From: an uncultured Bacteroidales bacterium
GTDB taxonomy: Bacteria > Bacteroidota > Bacteroidia > Bacteroidales > FEN-979
Direction of reading: 5' to 3'
Length of the DNA stretch: 9,730 bases
Assembly (NCBI GenBank): GCA_903928285.1
Contig: CAIYQH010000276.1
Coordinates: 1 to 9,730, forward strand
Shown piece after piece: positions 1 to 6,780 of the stretch. The position numbers and the translations under genes are program-made. The notes beneath the pieces are model-generated. The model was given only the letters and a program-made list of their open reading frames with translations, made no database searches and was not told where the DNA came from. Each line of letters begins with the position of its first letter. Position 1 is the stretch's first letter.

Positions 1-2
1 AT

Positions 3-455
3 ATGATCAAGAAACCTACTGAAGATGTGTTCGAAACCGTGTCCACCTTGTTTACAGAATATCTGGAACGCCACGGCCATCGCAAAACTCCTGAGCGCTA
101 CACCATTTTGAAAGAAATTTTTGCCACGGAAGGCCATTTTGATATAGAAACGCTCTATATCAGGATGAAAAACCACAAGTACAGGGTTAGCCGCGCTACC
201 TTGTATAACACCATTGAATTACTCCTCGACTGCGGTCTTGTGACCAAGCATCAGTTTGGCACCAACTATGCCCAGTTTGAAAAATCGACCCTGCTGAAGC
301 AGCATGACCATTTTATCTATGAGGATTCCGGTGAGGTCATTGAATTCTATGATCCCCGGATCGAAGAGGTTAAAACCCATGTTGAAAACAATTACAACGT
401 GAAGATCACCCACTACGCACTTACGTTTTACGGCCAGTCGAAATCGAAGAAGTAA
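3..455 (+). CDS. Fur-family transcriptional regulator (ferric uptake regulator-like), lacking the usual cysteines
   Basis: A 150-residue protein with the two-part Fur layout. Residues 10-95 form the winged-helix DNA-binding domain, with a helix-turn-helix around RVSRATLYNTIELLLDCGLV (61-80). Residues 96-150 form the short dimerisation and metal-binding domain. Typical Fur signatures are GHFDIETLY (44-52), KQHDHFI (99-105) and GEVIEFYDPRI (110-120). His45, His101, His103 and Glu114 remain as possible metal ligands. Canonical Fur has HDHLIC-x-x-CG here; this protein has Tyr106 and Ser109 instead of the two cysteines. The C-terminal cysteine pair of many Fur proteins is also absent; Cys77, in the DNA-binding half, is the only cysteine. 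Family members repress iron, zinc, manganese or peroxide-response genes as dimers; which one applies here cannot be told. The first Met lies two bases from the window edge, so the start and any promoter cannot be judged. purA follows after 9 bases, suggesting co-transcription. Confidence 0.87.
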   Translation: MIKKPTEDVFETVSTLFTEYLERHGHRKTPERYTILKEIFATEGHFDIETLYIRMKNHKYRVSRATLYNTIELLLDCGLVTKHQFGTNYAQFEKSTLLKQHDHFIYEDSGEVIEFYDPRIEEVKTHVENNYNVKITHYALTFYGQSKSKK

Positions 456-464
456 ACTCCTGTT

Positions 465-1754
465 ATGAAGGTTGATGTAATCCTTGGCTTGCAATGGGGC
501 GACGAAGGCAAAGGCAAGATTGTCGATGTATTTACCCCCCGTTATGATATCATTGCCCGTTTTCAGGGCGGGCCGAATGCCGGCCATACCATCATCTTTG
601 GTGGAAACAAATATGTGCTGCATACCATCCCTTCCGGGATCTTTCATCCGCAAACGCTGAATGTCATCGGAAATGGCGTGATCATCGATCCGCTGATCCT
701 TTATCGTGAAATTGACAAACTCAGGGAGGCGGGCATGGAGCCGAAGGATAACCTGCTTGTATCGAAACGGGCCCACCTTATCCTGCCGACTCACCGGTTG
801 ATGGATGCTGCGCTGGAATCGGGCAAGGGGGCAACCAAGATCGGCTCAACCCTGAAGGGGATCGGACCCACCTATACCGATAAATACGGGCGCAATGGCA
901 TCCGGGTCGGCAACATCGCCGATCACGATTTCAATGCCCGGTATGAAAAACTGAAAGCCGAACACCTGGAGATCATCCGTCATTCAGGGTTTGATTATTC
1001 GCATCACCTGCTTGATTCGCTCTCCTTTGATACCTACGAGGAAAAGTGGTTCGAGGCGATCCGCAGGATGAAAGAGCTGAAGATCATCGACAGCGAGATT
1101 TTCCTGAACCAGAGTCTTGATGCCGGGAAATCGGTACTTGCTGAAGGGGCGCAGGGAACCATGCTCGATGTTGATTTCGGATCCTACCCCTTCGTAACCT
1201 CCTCCAATACCATTACGGCAGGTGTTTGTTCCGGACTGGGAATCTCGCCCCACAGGGTGGGTATCGTATATGGCGTTTTCAAAGCCTATTGCACCAGGGT
1301 CGGCAGCGGTCCGTTCCCGACCGAACTGCATGATGATGATGGTGAAAAAATGAGGGTAGGGGGCATGGAATTCGGCTCCACCACAGGACGGCCTCGCCGA
1401 TGCGGCTGGCTTGACCTGCCAGCGCTGAAATATTCGGTCATGCTCAACGGGGTCGACAGCCTGGTAATGATGAAGGCCGATGTGCTCAATCCCTTCCCTG
1501 CCATTAATATCTGTACCCATTACCAATCGGGGAATGAACTGCTGGAGAGTTTTCCGTTTGAACTGGATGATCAGAAGATTCAACCGGTATACCGCAAGAT
1601 GAAGGGATGGAATGCCGACCTTGACAATTGCAGCCAGGTATCCGATATCCCTGATGCATTGGCCGCCTATATCCAATATATTGAAGAGGAAGTCGGGCTG
1701 CCGGTCGATATCCTCTCTATCGGACCCGACCGGCTCCAGACCCTTGAGCGTTAA
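465..1754 (+). CDS. purA: Adenylosuccinate synthetase (EC 6.3.4.4)
   Basis: Cytoplasmic enzyme of purine synthesis. It joins IMP and aspartate using GTP to give adenylosuccinate, the first committed step to AMP. At 429 residues it has the usual bacterial length and looks complete. Visible signatures are the GTP/phosphate loop GLQWGDEGKGK (8-18) with catalytic Asp13, GGPNAGHT (35-42) with catalytic His41, IGSTLKGIGPTYTDK (126-140) for IMP binding, EGAQGTMLDVDFGSYPFVTSSNT (227-249), RVGSGPFPTEL (278-288), GSTTGRPRRCGWLD (304-317) and KADV (337-340), which matches the guanine-recognition segment. The ATG lies 9 bases after the stop of the fur-like gene and starts directly at the conserved N-terminal strand, so the start is secure although no Shine-Dalgarno motif is present, which is normal in Bacteroidota. 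It probably shares a transcript with the fur-like gene. Its stop is 3 bases from the end of the convergent infB. Confidence 0.98.
   Translation: MKVDVILGLQWGDEGKGKIVDVFTPRYDIIARFQGGPNAGHTIIFGGNKYVLHTIPSGIFHPQTLNVIGNGVIIDPLILYREIDKLREAGMEPKDNLLVSKRAHLILPTHRLMDAALESGKGATKIGSTLKGIGPTYTDKYGRNGIRVGNIADHDFNARYEKLKAEHLEIIRHSGFDYSHHLLDSLSFDTYEEKWFEAIRRMKELKIIDSEIFLNQSLDAGKSVLAEGAQGTMLDVDFGSYPFVTSSNTITAGVCSGLGISPHRVGIVYGVFKAYCTRVGSGPFPTELHDDDGEKMRVGGMEFGSTTGRPRRCGWLDLPALKYSVMLNGVDSLVMMKADVLNPFPAINICTHYQSGNELLESFPFELDDQKIQPVYRKMKGWNADLDNCSQVSDIPDALAAYIQYIEEEVGLPVDILSIGPDRLQTLER
1700..1734. repeat. Inverted repeat at the 3' end of purA
   Basis: GCCGGTCG (1700-1707) and CGACCGGC (1727-1734) are exact reverse complements, giving an 8-bp GC-rich stem with a 19-base loop. 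A nested GATA/TATC pairing (1707-1710 with 1718-1721) is possible as an alternative. It lies inside the last codons of purA, just before the 3-base gap to infB. No T-run follows on either strand, so it does not look like a standard intrinsic terminator. It may fold at the 3' end of both converging transcripts or may be chance, since the bases also encode protein. Confidence 0.3.
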
Positions 1755-1757
1755 ATC

Positions 1758-4700
1758 CTAAAGTTTCCGTTTTACCTCAATCTGTTCATATCCTTCAACG
1801 ATGTCGCCGACCTTGATGTCGTTGAAACCGTCGATGTTCAGACCGCATTCGTAGCCGGTAAGGACCTCCTTCACATCGTCCTTGAAGCGTTTCAGCGAAC
1901 CGAGGTTTCCGGTGTGTACCACGATACCGTCGCGGATCACGCGGATTTTGGTATTGCGTGTAACCTTTCCGTCGAGTACCATACATCCTGCAACAGAACC
2001 CACCTTGGTAATCTTGAATACATCGCGGACTTCGATATTGCAAAGGATCTTCTCTTCGATATCGGGCGATAACATGCCTTCGATGGCAGCCTTGATCTCT
2101 TCGATCGCCTGGTAGATAATCGAATAGAGACGGATGTCGATCTGTTCGGCTTCAGCCAGTTTACGGGCGCTTACCGACGGTCTTACCTGGAACCCGACGA
2201 TAACGGCATTGGAGGCCGAGGCCAGCAATACATCCGATTCGGTAATGGCTCCGACCGATTTATGGATCACGTTGACCATGACCTCTTCGTTCGAAAGTTT
2301 CAGCAGGGAATCGGAGAGGGCTTCGACAGATCCGTCAACATCGCCTTTGACGATGATGTTAAGTTCCTTGAAGTCGCCAATGGCTATACGACGCCCGATT
2401 TCGTCGAGGGTGATATGTTTCTGGGTACGCAATCCCTGTTCACGCTGCAACTGCAGACGTTTGGTTGCGATCGCCTTGGATTCCTTTTCATCCGCCATGA
2501 CATTGAACCCGTCGCCGGCCTGGGGAGCTCCGTTCAGACCCAGCATCAGCATGGGCTGTGACGGACCTGCCTCGCGGATGGGAAGGTTTCGTTCGTTGTA
2601 GATGGCCTTTACCTTACCATATGTAGCGCCTGCGAGGACGATATCGCCCACGCGCAGCGTTCCGTTCTGGACAAGCAGTTTGGCAACATACCCACGGCCC
2701 TTGTCGAGCGACGATTCAATGACCGTGCCGGTTGCAAGCCGCAGTGGGTTTGCCTTGAGGTTGAGCATTTCAGCTTCAAGCAAAACCTTTTCGAGCAGCA
2801 AATCGACGTTGGTACCCACCTTGGCGGAAATTTCCTGGGTCTGGTATTTTCCGCCCCACTCCTCAACCAGGATGTTCATCTTCGACAGCTCTTCGCGGAG
2901 CTTCTCAGGGTTGGCATTATTTTTATCCATCTTATTGAAGGCAAAAACAATGGGAACGCCGGCTGCCAGGGCATGGTTGATGGCTTCACGGGTCTGGGGC
3001 ATTACCGTTTCGTCGGCCGCAATCACGATGATCGCCACGTCGGTGATACTGGCTCCGCGGGCACGCATGGCGGTAAAGGCTTCATGTCCAGGCGTGTCGA
3101 GGAATGTGATCTTTTTCCCGTCGGGACGGAGAACCTCGTAGGCGCCGATATGCTGCGTGATGCCCCCGGCTTCGCCGGCCACCACGTTGGTACTCCTGAT
3201 GAAGTCGAGCAGTTTGGTCTTTCCGTGGTCGACATGGCCCATGACGGTAACGATCGGCGGGCGGTCAACAAGGTCTTCGGGTTTGTCCGGCTCGTTTTGT
3301 TTGATGGCTTCCTGAACTTCAACGCTCACGAATTCCACCTTGTGTCCGAATTCTTCTGCAACAAGGGTGAGGGTTTCCGCGTCGAGACGCTGGTTGATGG
3401 ATACAAACATGCCGAGCGACATACAGGTCGAGATGACATCGGTAACCGGTACATTGAGCATGGAGGCAAGCTCATTGGCGGTTACAAACTCGGTAACCTT
3501 GATGACGCGTTTACCCTCTTCCATGCGCTCCAGTTCCTGGTGCATCTGCTGACTAACCGCATCACGTTTGGCTTTACGGTATTTCGATGCCTTGGATTTT
3601 CCGGTCGGGCTTAAACGGGCCAGGGTCTCCTTGATCTGTTTTTCGATATCTTCAACGGTAACCTCGGTTTTCTGGTTATCCTTCTGAACCTTTTTGTCTT
3701 TTGCAAGCGTAAGCTTGTGCATGCTCGGACGGGGAGCTTCAGGGGTAGTAACCGTAACGCTGGTACTGACTGTCCCCTCTTCGCCTTGCCGTTTGATGCG
3801 GCGGCGTTTCTTCTTCTTTGATTTCAGGGTCTCATCCGAGGATGAAGCCACCGGTTGCGGTTTCCGTTTCTCAAATTTCTTTGGTTCGGGAAGGGTCATG
3901 GAACCCAGGATGGTCGGACCTTCGAGAATGATGCGTTCGGTGCGCATGAAATTGGATTCCTCGACAGGTTCTGCAGGTTTGGGAGGCTCAACGACCGCGG
4001 GCACTTCGGCAATAACCGGTTCGGCGGGTTCAGGCGCTTCAGCAACCGGAGCAGTAACGACGGCAACGGGTTCGGGCGCCTTTACCACGGGAGGAGCCGT
4101 AGTTTCAGGGGAGGTCTCCGGTTTTGGCTTTCCTTTTTTCGACAGTTTCTTATCGAAAATGGCCAGGTCCATCTTGCCGACGATCTTCAGATCTCCTGTG
4201 GATGATTTTACAGGTTCGGGTTCCGGTGCGATAACAGGTTCCGGTTCGGGAACGGCAACGACAACCTCAACCATCTGAACAGGTTCAGGGGTTTCAACGG
4301 GGGGGGGAGCAACTTCTGCCGCAACGGGGGGCTCTGCTTTTATTACGACAGGTTCCTCATGGAGAATCACCGGTTGTTCGACAACTGGTTTTTCCTCCAC
4401 GATAACAGGTTGAACAATCACCTCAACAGGTGGTGCAACAGGCTCGGGTGGCGGCGGGGGAGGCGGGGGGGCAGCTTCCGCCTTTTGCTCTTCCCTGACG
4501 GGTTCTTTTACAGGCTCCCTGACTACGGTTTCCTTAACCTTTTTTGCAGTCTCGTACTGTTTTTTCTCGAATTCCATTGAGACATTCTTGATGAACAGAT
4601 CATCAAGCTCCTTCTCACGGTCTTTCGATGCCAACCTTTTATCCTCGATGGTGACGGTTTCGTGGGTGCTGAATTGCAGCCCGATCTTTTTCGCCTCTTC

Positions 4701-4886
4701 CTTGACATGCTTTTCCGAAGCGAATTCTTTCATCAGGAGGGTATACATATCCTGCGTTAATTTCGCATTCGGATCCATGTCGATCGGGAATCCCTTTTTA
4801 GCAAGGAAATCCACTACGGTCTTCATCCCAATGTTAAATTCCCGTGCAGCTTTGCTTAACCTGGTACTTGTTACGCCTTCACTCAT
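1758..4886 (-). CDS. infB: Translation initiation factor IF-2
   Basis: GTPase that brings formyl-Met-tRNA to the 30S subunit and promotes 50S joining. At 1042 residues it is longer than E. coli IF2 (890). Order: an N-terminal IF2_N-like helical domain (about 5-55); a charged segment (60-135); a long Pro/Glu/Val/Ala-rich linker (136-350) with an eight-proline run (140-147); a Lys/Arg patch (357-366); a second IF2_N domain (466-520); and the G domain with G1 GHVDHGKT (550-557), switch I around GITQHIGAY (575-583), G3 DTPGH (597-601), G4 NKMD (651-654) and G5 SAK (687-689). Domain II (about 712-800), domain III (about 840-940) and the initiator-tRNA-binding C2 domain (about 945-1042) follow. All GTPase motifs are intact. 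The start is 19 bases after nusA and opens directly into the N-terminal domain. It is the last gene of rimP-nusA-infB; rbfA, truB and rpsO, which follow in many bacteria, are absent here. Internal starts giving shorter IF2 forms, known in E. coli, were not identifiable. Confidence 0.98.
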   Translation of the reverse strand: MSEGVTSTRLSKAAREFNIGMKTVVDFLAKKGFPIDMDPNAKLTQDMYTLLMKEFASEKHVKEEAKKIGLQFSTHETVTIEDKRLASKDREKELDDLFIKNVSMEFEKKQYETAKKVKETVVREPVKEPVREEQKAEAAPPPPPPPPEPVAPPVEVIVQPVIVEEKPVVEQPVILHEEPVVIKAEPPVAAEVAPPPVETPEPVQMVEVVVAVPEPEPVIAPEPEPVKSSTGDLKIVGKMDLAIFDKKLSKKGKPKPETSPETTAPPVVKAPEPVAVVTAPVAEAPEPAEPVIAEVPAVVEPPKPAEPVEESNFMRTERIILEGPTILGSMTLPEPKKFEKRKPQPVASSSDETLKSKKKKRRRIKRQGEEGTVSTSVTVTTPEAPRPSMHKLTLAKDKKVQKDNQKTEVTVEDIEKQIKETLARLSPTGKSKASKYRKAKRDAVSQQMHQELERMEEGKRVIKVTEFVTANELASMLNVPVTDVISTCMSLGMFVSINQRLDAETLTLVAEEFGHKVEFVSVEVQEAIKQNEPDKPEDLVDRPPIVTVMGHVDHGKTKLLDFIRSTNVVAGEAGGITQHIGAYEVLRPDGKKITFLDTPGHEAFTAMRARGASITDVAIIVIAADETVMPQTREAINHALAAGVPIVFAFNKMDKNNANPEKLREELSKMNILVEEWGGKYQTQEISAKVGTNVDLLLEKVLLEAEMLNLKANPLRLATGTVIESSLDKGRGYVAKLLVQNGTLRVGDIVLAGATYGKVKAIYNERNLPIREAGPSQPMLMLGLNGAPQAGDGFNVMADEKESKAIATKRLQLQREQGLRTQKHITLDEIGRRIAIGDFKELNIIVKGDVDGSVEALSDSLLKLSNEEVMVNVIHKSVGAITESDVLLASASNAVIVGFQVRPSVSARKLAEAEQIDIRLYSIIYQAIEEIKAAIEGMLSPDIEEKILCNIEVRDVFKITKVGSVAGCMVLDGKVTRNTKIRVIRDGIVVHTGNLGSLKRFKDDVKEVLTGYECGLNIDGFNDIKVGDIVEGYEQIEVKRKL
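4299..4307 (-). repeat. C9 homopolymer tract inside infB (G9 on the + strand)
   Basis: Nine consecutive G on the + strand, read in the infB mRNA as C9, exactly three CCC proline codons in the linker segment VAPPPVETP (residues about 192-200). Further G runs lie nearby at 4326-4331 (six), 4456-4460 (five) and 4465-4471 (seven). Such tracts are prone to replication or sequencing slippage. The reading frame is intact here and stays open through the whole GTPase, so the length as given is consistent with a functional gene. Confidence 0.75.
4446..4471 (+). repeat. G-rich block encoding the eight-proline run of IF-2
   Basis: A dense G-rich block of simple sequence on the + strand, which is the template strand of infB. 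It corresponds to eight consecutive proline codons (residues 140-147), mixed as CCC, CCG, CCT and CCA, followed by Glu-Pro-Val. The G-runs at 4446-4448, 4456-4460 and within 4465-4471 are spaced so that an intrastrand G-quadruplex in the template DNA is conceivable. The mRNA itself would be C-rich. This is a composition feature, not a known regulatory element. Confidence 0.5.
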
Positions 4887-4905
4887 TGAGCAAAATTATG
4901 GTTTT

Positions 4906-6141
4906 TTATTCAAATTCAGCTTTTAAAATGCGGACAACTTCATTGATCGTCTCCTCTTCGAGGTCGGTCCGCTTCACCAACTCAAGAACATCCAAATCCA
5001 ACACACTTTTTGCAGTATCGCAACCAATTGATTTCAATTCATCTATGATCCACTGATCGATTTCATCAGAGAATTCCTGGATATCCACATCTTCATTATC
5101 CACATCGGTATCGCGGTAAACATCGATCTCGTAACCGGTAAGTTTCCCGGCAAGTTTGATATTAAAGCCCCCTTTGCCAATGGCCAGCGAAACCTGGTCG
5201 GGTTTCATATAGACATCCGCCCTCTTCTCCTCCTCGATGATCACAATGGAAGAGACCTTTGCAGGGCTCAGCGCACGCTGGATAAACAGGGAGGGGTTGG
5301 TGGTATAGTTGATGACATCGATGTTTTCATTTTTCAATTCACGGACGATTCCGTGGATACGGCTGCCCTTCATCCCGACACAGGCGCCAACCGGGTCGAT
5401 CCGGTCGTCGTAGGATTCAACGGCGATTTTTGCACGCTCGCCCGGTACGCGGACAATCTTCTTGATATTGATCAGGCCGTCGTACACCTCGGGAACCTCC
5501 GATTCGAACAGTCGTTCGAGGAAAGCCTCGGAAGTGCGCGACAGGATGATGATCGGGTTGTTGTTCTTCATCTCCACTTTCGAAACCACGGCCCTGATCG
5601 TATCGCCCTTGCGATAGAAATCCGAAGGGATCTGTTCCGATTTGGGCAGGATCAGTTCAATGTTTTCATCATCGACCACCAGGATCTCCTTCTTCCACAC
5701 CTGGTAAACCTCGCCGGAGATGATCTCCCCGATCTTTTCACGGTATTTGGTGTAAACATTGTTCTTTTCATATTCCTGGATCTTGGAAATCAGGTTCTGA
5801 CGGATGGCAAGGATTTCACGGCGGCCAAAACTCTCCAGTTTGATCTCTTCCGAAAGCTCTTCCCCGACTTCAAAATCGGGTTCAATCTTAACGGCCTCCG
5901 AAAGGGGTACCTGGGTGTTTTCATCCTCAACCGTGCCATCTTCAACGATCGTGCGTGACCTGAAAATTTCAAGGTCACCCTTGTCGATGTTAACAATGAT
6001 GTCGAAGTTATCGGACGACCCAAACCTTTTCGTCAGCATGTGCTTGAACACATCTTCCAGGATGCGCATCATGGTTTCCCTGTCGATGTTCTTGAATTCT
6101 TTGAATTCTGAAAAGGTTTCGACTAAATTCAGATGTTCCAT
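4906..6141 (-). CDS. nusA: Transcription termination/antitermination protein NusA
   Basis: RNA polymerase-binding elongation factor that modulates pausing, hairpin-dependent termination and antitermination. The 411 residues read as: N-terminal polymerase-binding domain (about 1-125, starting NLVETFSEFKEFKNIDRETMMRILED-like); S1 RNA-binding domain (about 135-202, from KIGEIISGEVYQV to PIIILSRTS); first KH domain with GACVGMKGSRI (252-262); second KH domain with LAIGKGGFNIKLAGKLTGYEIDV (319-341); then an acidic spacer (345-362) and a last helical stretch (363-411). The tail, IIDELKSIGCDTAKSVLDLDVLELVKRTDLEEET-like, resembles one helix-hairpin-helix unit of the kind seen in NusA acidic repeats. 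The protein is shorter than E. coli NusA (495), which has two full repeats, and matches shorter NusA forms of other phyla. It starts 12 bases after the rimP stop and ends 19 bases before infB, as expected inside one operon. No ribosome binding motif is visible; the spacers are A/T-rich. Confidence 0.97.
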   Translation of the reverse strand: MEHLNLVETFSEFKEFKNIDRETMMRILEDVFKHMLTKRFGSSDNFDIIVNIDKGDLEIFRSRTIVEDGTVEDENTQVPLSEAVKIEPDFEVGEELSEEIKLESFGRREILAIRQNLISKIQEYEKNNVYTKYREKIGEIISGEVYQVWKKEILVVDDENIELILPKSEQIPSDFYRKGDTIRAVVSKVEMKNNNPIIILSRTSEAFLERLFESEVPEVYDGLINIKKIVRVPGERAKIAVESYDDRIDPVGACVGMKGSRIHGIVRELKNENIDVINYTTNPSLFIQRALSPAKVSSIVIIEEEKRADVYMKPDQVSLAIGKGGFNIKLAGKLTGYEIDVYRDTDVDNEDVDIQEFSDEIDQWIIDELKSIGCDTAKSVLDLDVLELVKRTDLEEETINEVVRILKAEFE

Positions 6142-6153
6142 TGTTTGATAATT

Positions 6154-6612
6154 CTACTTTTTAAATGAGATTACTTCTATCGCTGATTTAATATCGTCAA
6201 ATTTCAAGTCCAGGATGACCTTTTCCTGCTCTTTTTTTGTTTTTTTCACAGGAACCTGCTCAATCCGGATACCGTTTTCATCGGCATCCAGGATAATTCC
6301 CGAAATTTTATCACCGTTTTTAGTGACCAGTTCCAGTTCGTTTCCAATGTTTTTCCTGTATTGCCGCGGGAGTTTTATCGGGCGGTCGGCCCCGGCGGAA
6401 GAGACTGTCAGTTCAAAATCCTCGGCTTCACGGTCAAGACTCTCTTCAAGAAACCGGCTTAGTTGCTTGCAAACCTCAATGTTTACGCGGTGATCACCAT
6501 CAACAAATACATTAATACGGTTGCCTGTTCTGATTTTAAGTTCCACCAGGAAATACTCACTCCCGTAAAAATGTTCTTCAATCAGCTTTTTAATTTCTTT
6601 TTCGGTGATCAT
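6154..6612 (-). CDS. rimP: Ribosome maturation factor RimP
   Basis: Cytoplasmic assembly factor for the 30S subunit, known to help S12 and neighbouring proteins join 16S rRNA. The 152 residues match the family length. The N-terminal alpha/beta domain (about 1-82) includes the segment FLVELKIRTGNRINVFVDGD and ends in the family hallmark VSSAGADRPIKLPRQYRKNIG (70-90), equivalent to the usual VSSPGLDRPL. The C-terminal half (about 84-152) is the small Sm-like beta domain, with ELELVTKNGDKISGIILDADENGIRIE (92-118) and the closing helix-strand LKFDDIKSAIEVISFKK. The ATG at 6612 follows the leader directly. It is the first gene of the rimP-nusA-infB operon, with the promoter candidate about 60 bases upstream. 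The Pro-to-Ala change in SSAGADRP is a mild departure from the consensus. Confidence 0.93.
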   Translation of the reverse strand: MITEKEIKKLIEEHFYGSEYFLVELKIRTGNRINVFVDGDHRVNIEVCKQLSRFLEESLDREAEDFELTVSSAGADRPIKLPRQYRKNIGNELELVTKNGDKISGIILDADENGIRIEQVPVKKTKKEQEKVILDLKFDDIKSAIEVISFKK

Positions 6613-6620
6613 GGGTTATC

Positions 6621-6646
6621 AATAAAAGAGGGGACGATTTGTCCCC
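6621..6646 (-). terminator. GC-rich hairpin plus T-rich stretch in the rimP leader (attenuator or terminator candidate)
   Basis: On the - strand GGGGAC (6646-6641) and GTCCCC (6635-6630) form a perfect 6-bp stem with a 5-base loop, followed directly by TCTTTTATT (6629-6621). This has the form of a short intrinsic terminator on the strand of rimP. It begins about 35 bases before the rimP start codon and about 27 bases downstream of the TAnnTTTG box. If the promoter call is right, it would act as an attenuator inside the leader. If transcription comes only from the efflux gene, it would be a late terminator between the two units. The stem is short and the T-run is interrupted, so function is uncertain. 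Confidence 0.45.
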
Positions 6647-6672
6647 CCGCATCTGCATTCCTGAATCGGCTG

Positions 6673-6705
6673 CAAATATAGGTAAAAATATAATACAACC
6701 ATCAA
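6673..6705 (-). promoter_or_regulatory. Candidate Bacteroidota sigma-ABfr promoter for rimP-nusA-infB
   Basis: On the - strand TATATTTG (6680-6673) matches the Bacteroidota -7 consensus TAnnTTTG exactly. A TTG (6705-6703) lies 22 bases upstream, within the 17-23 base spacing reported for the -33 TTG element; a second TTG (6698-6696) is closer, at 15 bases. The region is A/T-rich and lies 60-90 bases ahead of the rimP start, where an operon promoter is expected. Transcription would begin near 6667-6670, leaving a leader of about 55 bases that contains the hairpin at 6630-6646. Confidence 0.55.
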
Positions 6706-6780
6706 TATTTTAATATGTTCCTGATTATTTGCTGAATACTCTCCATTTTATTGGGAAGGCCTCCGGTCAATTGCCCCGCA

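Noticed and set aside
984..1676. 230-codon open frame on the - strand opposite purA
   Set aside because: Antisense shadow of well-conserved PurA, no start context or domain.
2973..3614. 213-codon open frame on the + strand opposite infB
   Set aside because: Mirror of the conserved IF2 G domain and second IF2_N domain; no family features of its own.
4010..4260. Imperfect direct repeats such as GGTTCCGGTTCGGG in infB
   Set aside because: Explained by repeated Pro-Glu-Pro-Val codons in the IF2 linker, not by a mobile element or CRISPR-like array.
5353..5958. Long open frame (201 codons) on the + strand opposite nusA
   Set aside because: It is fully antisense to a clear NusA, shows no recognisable domain, and similar long antisense frames occur opposite infB and purA because of codon bias.
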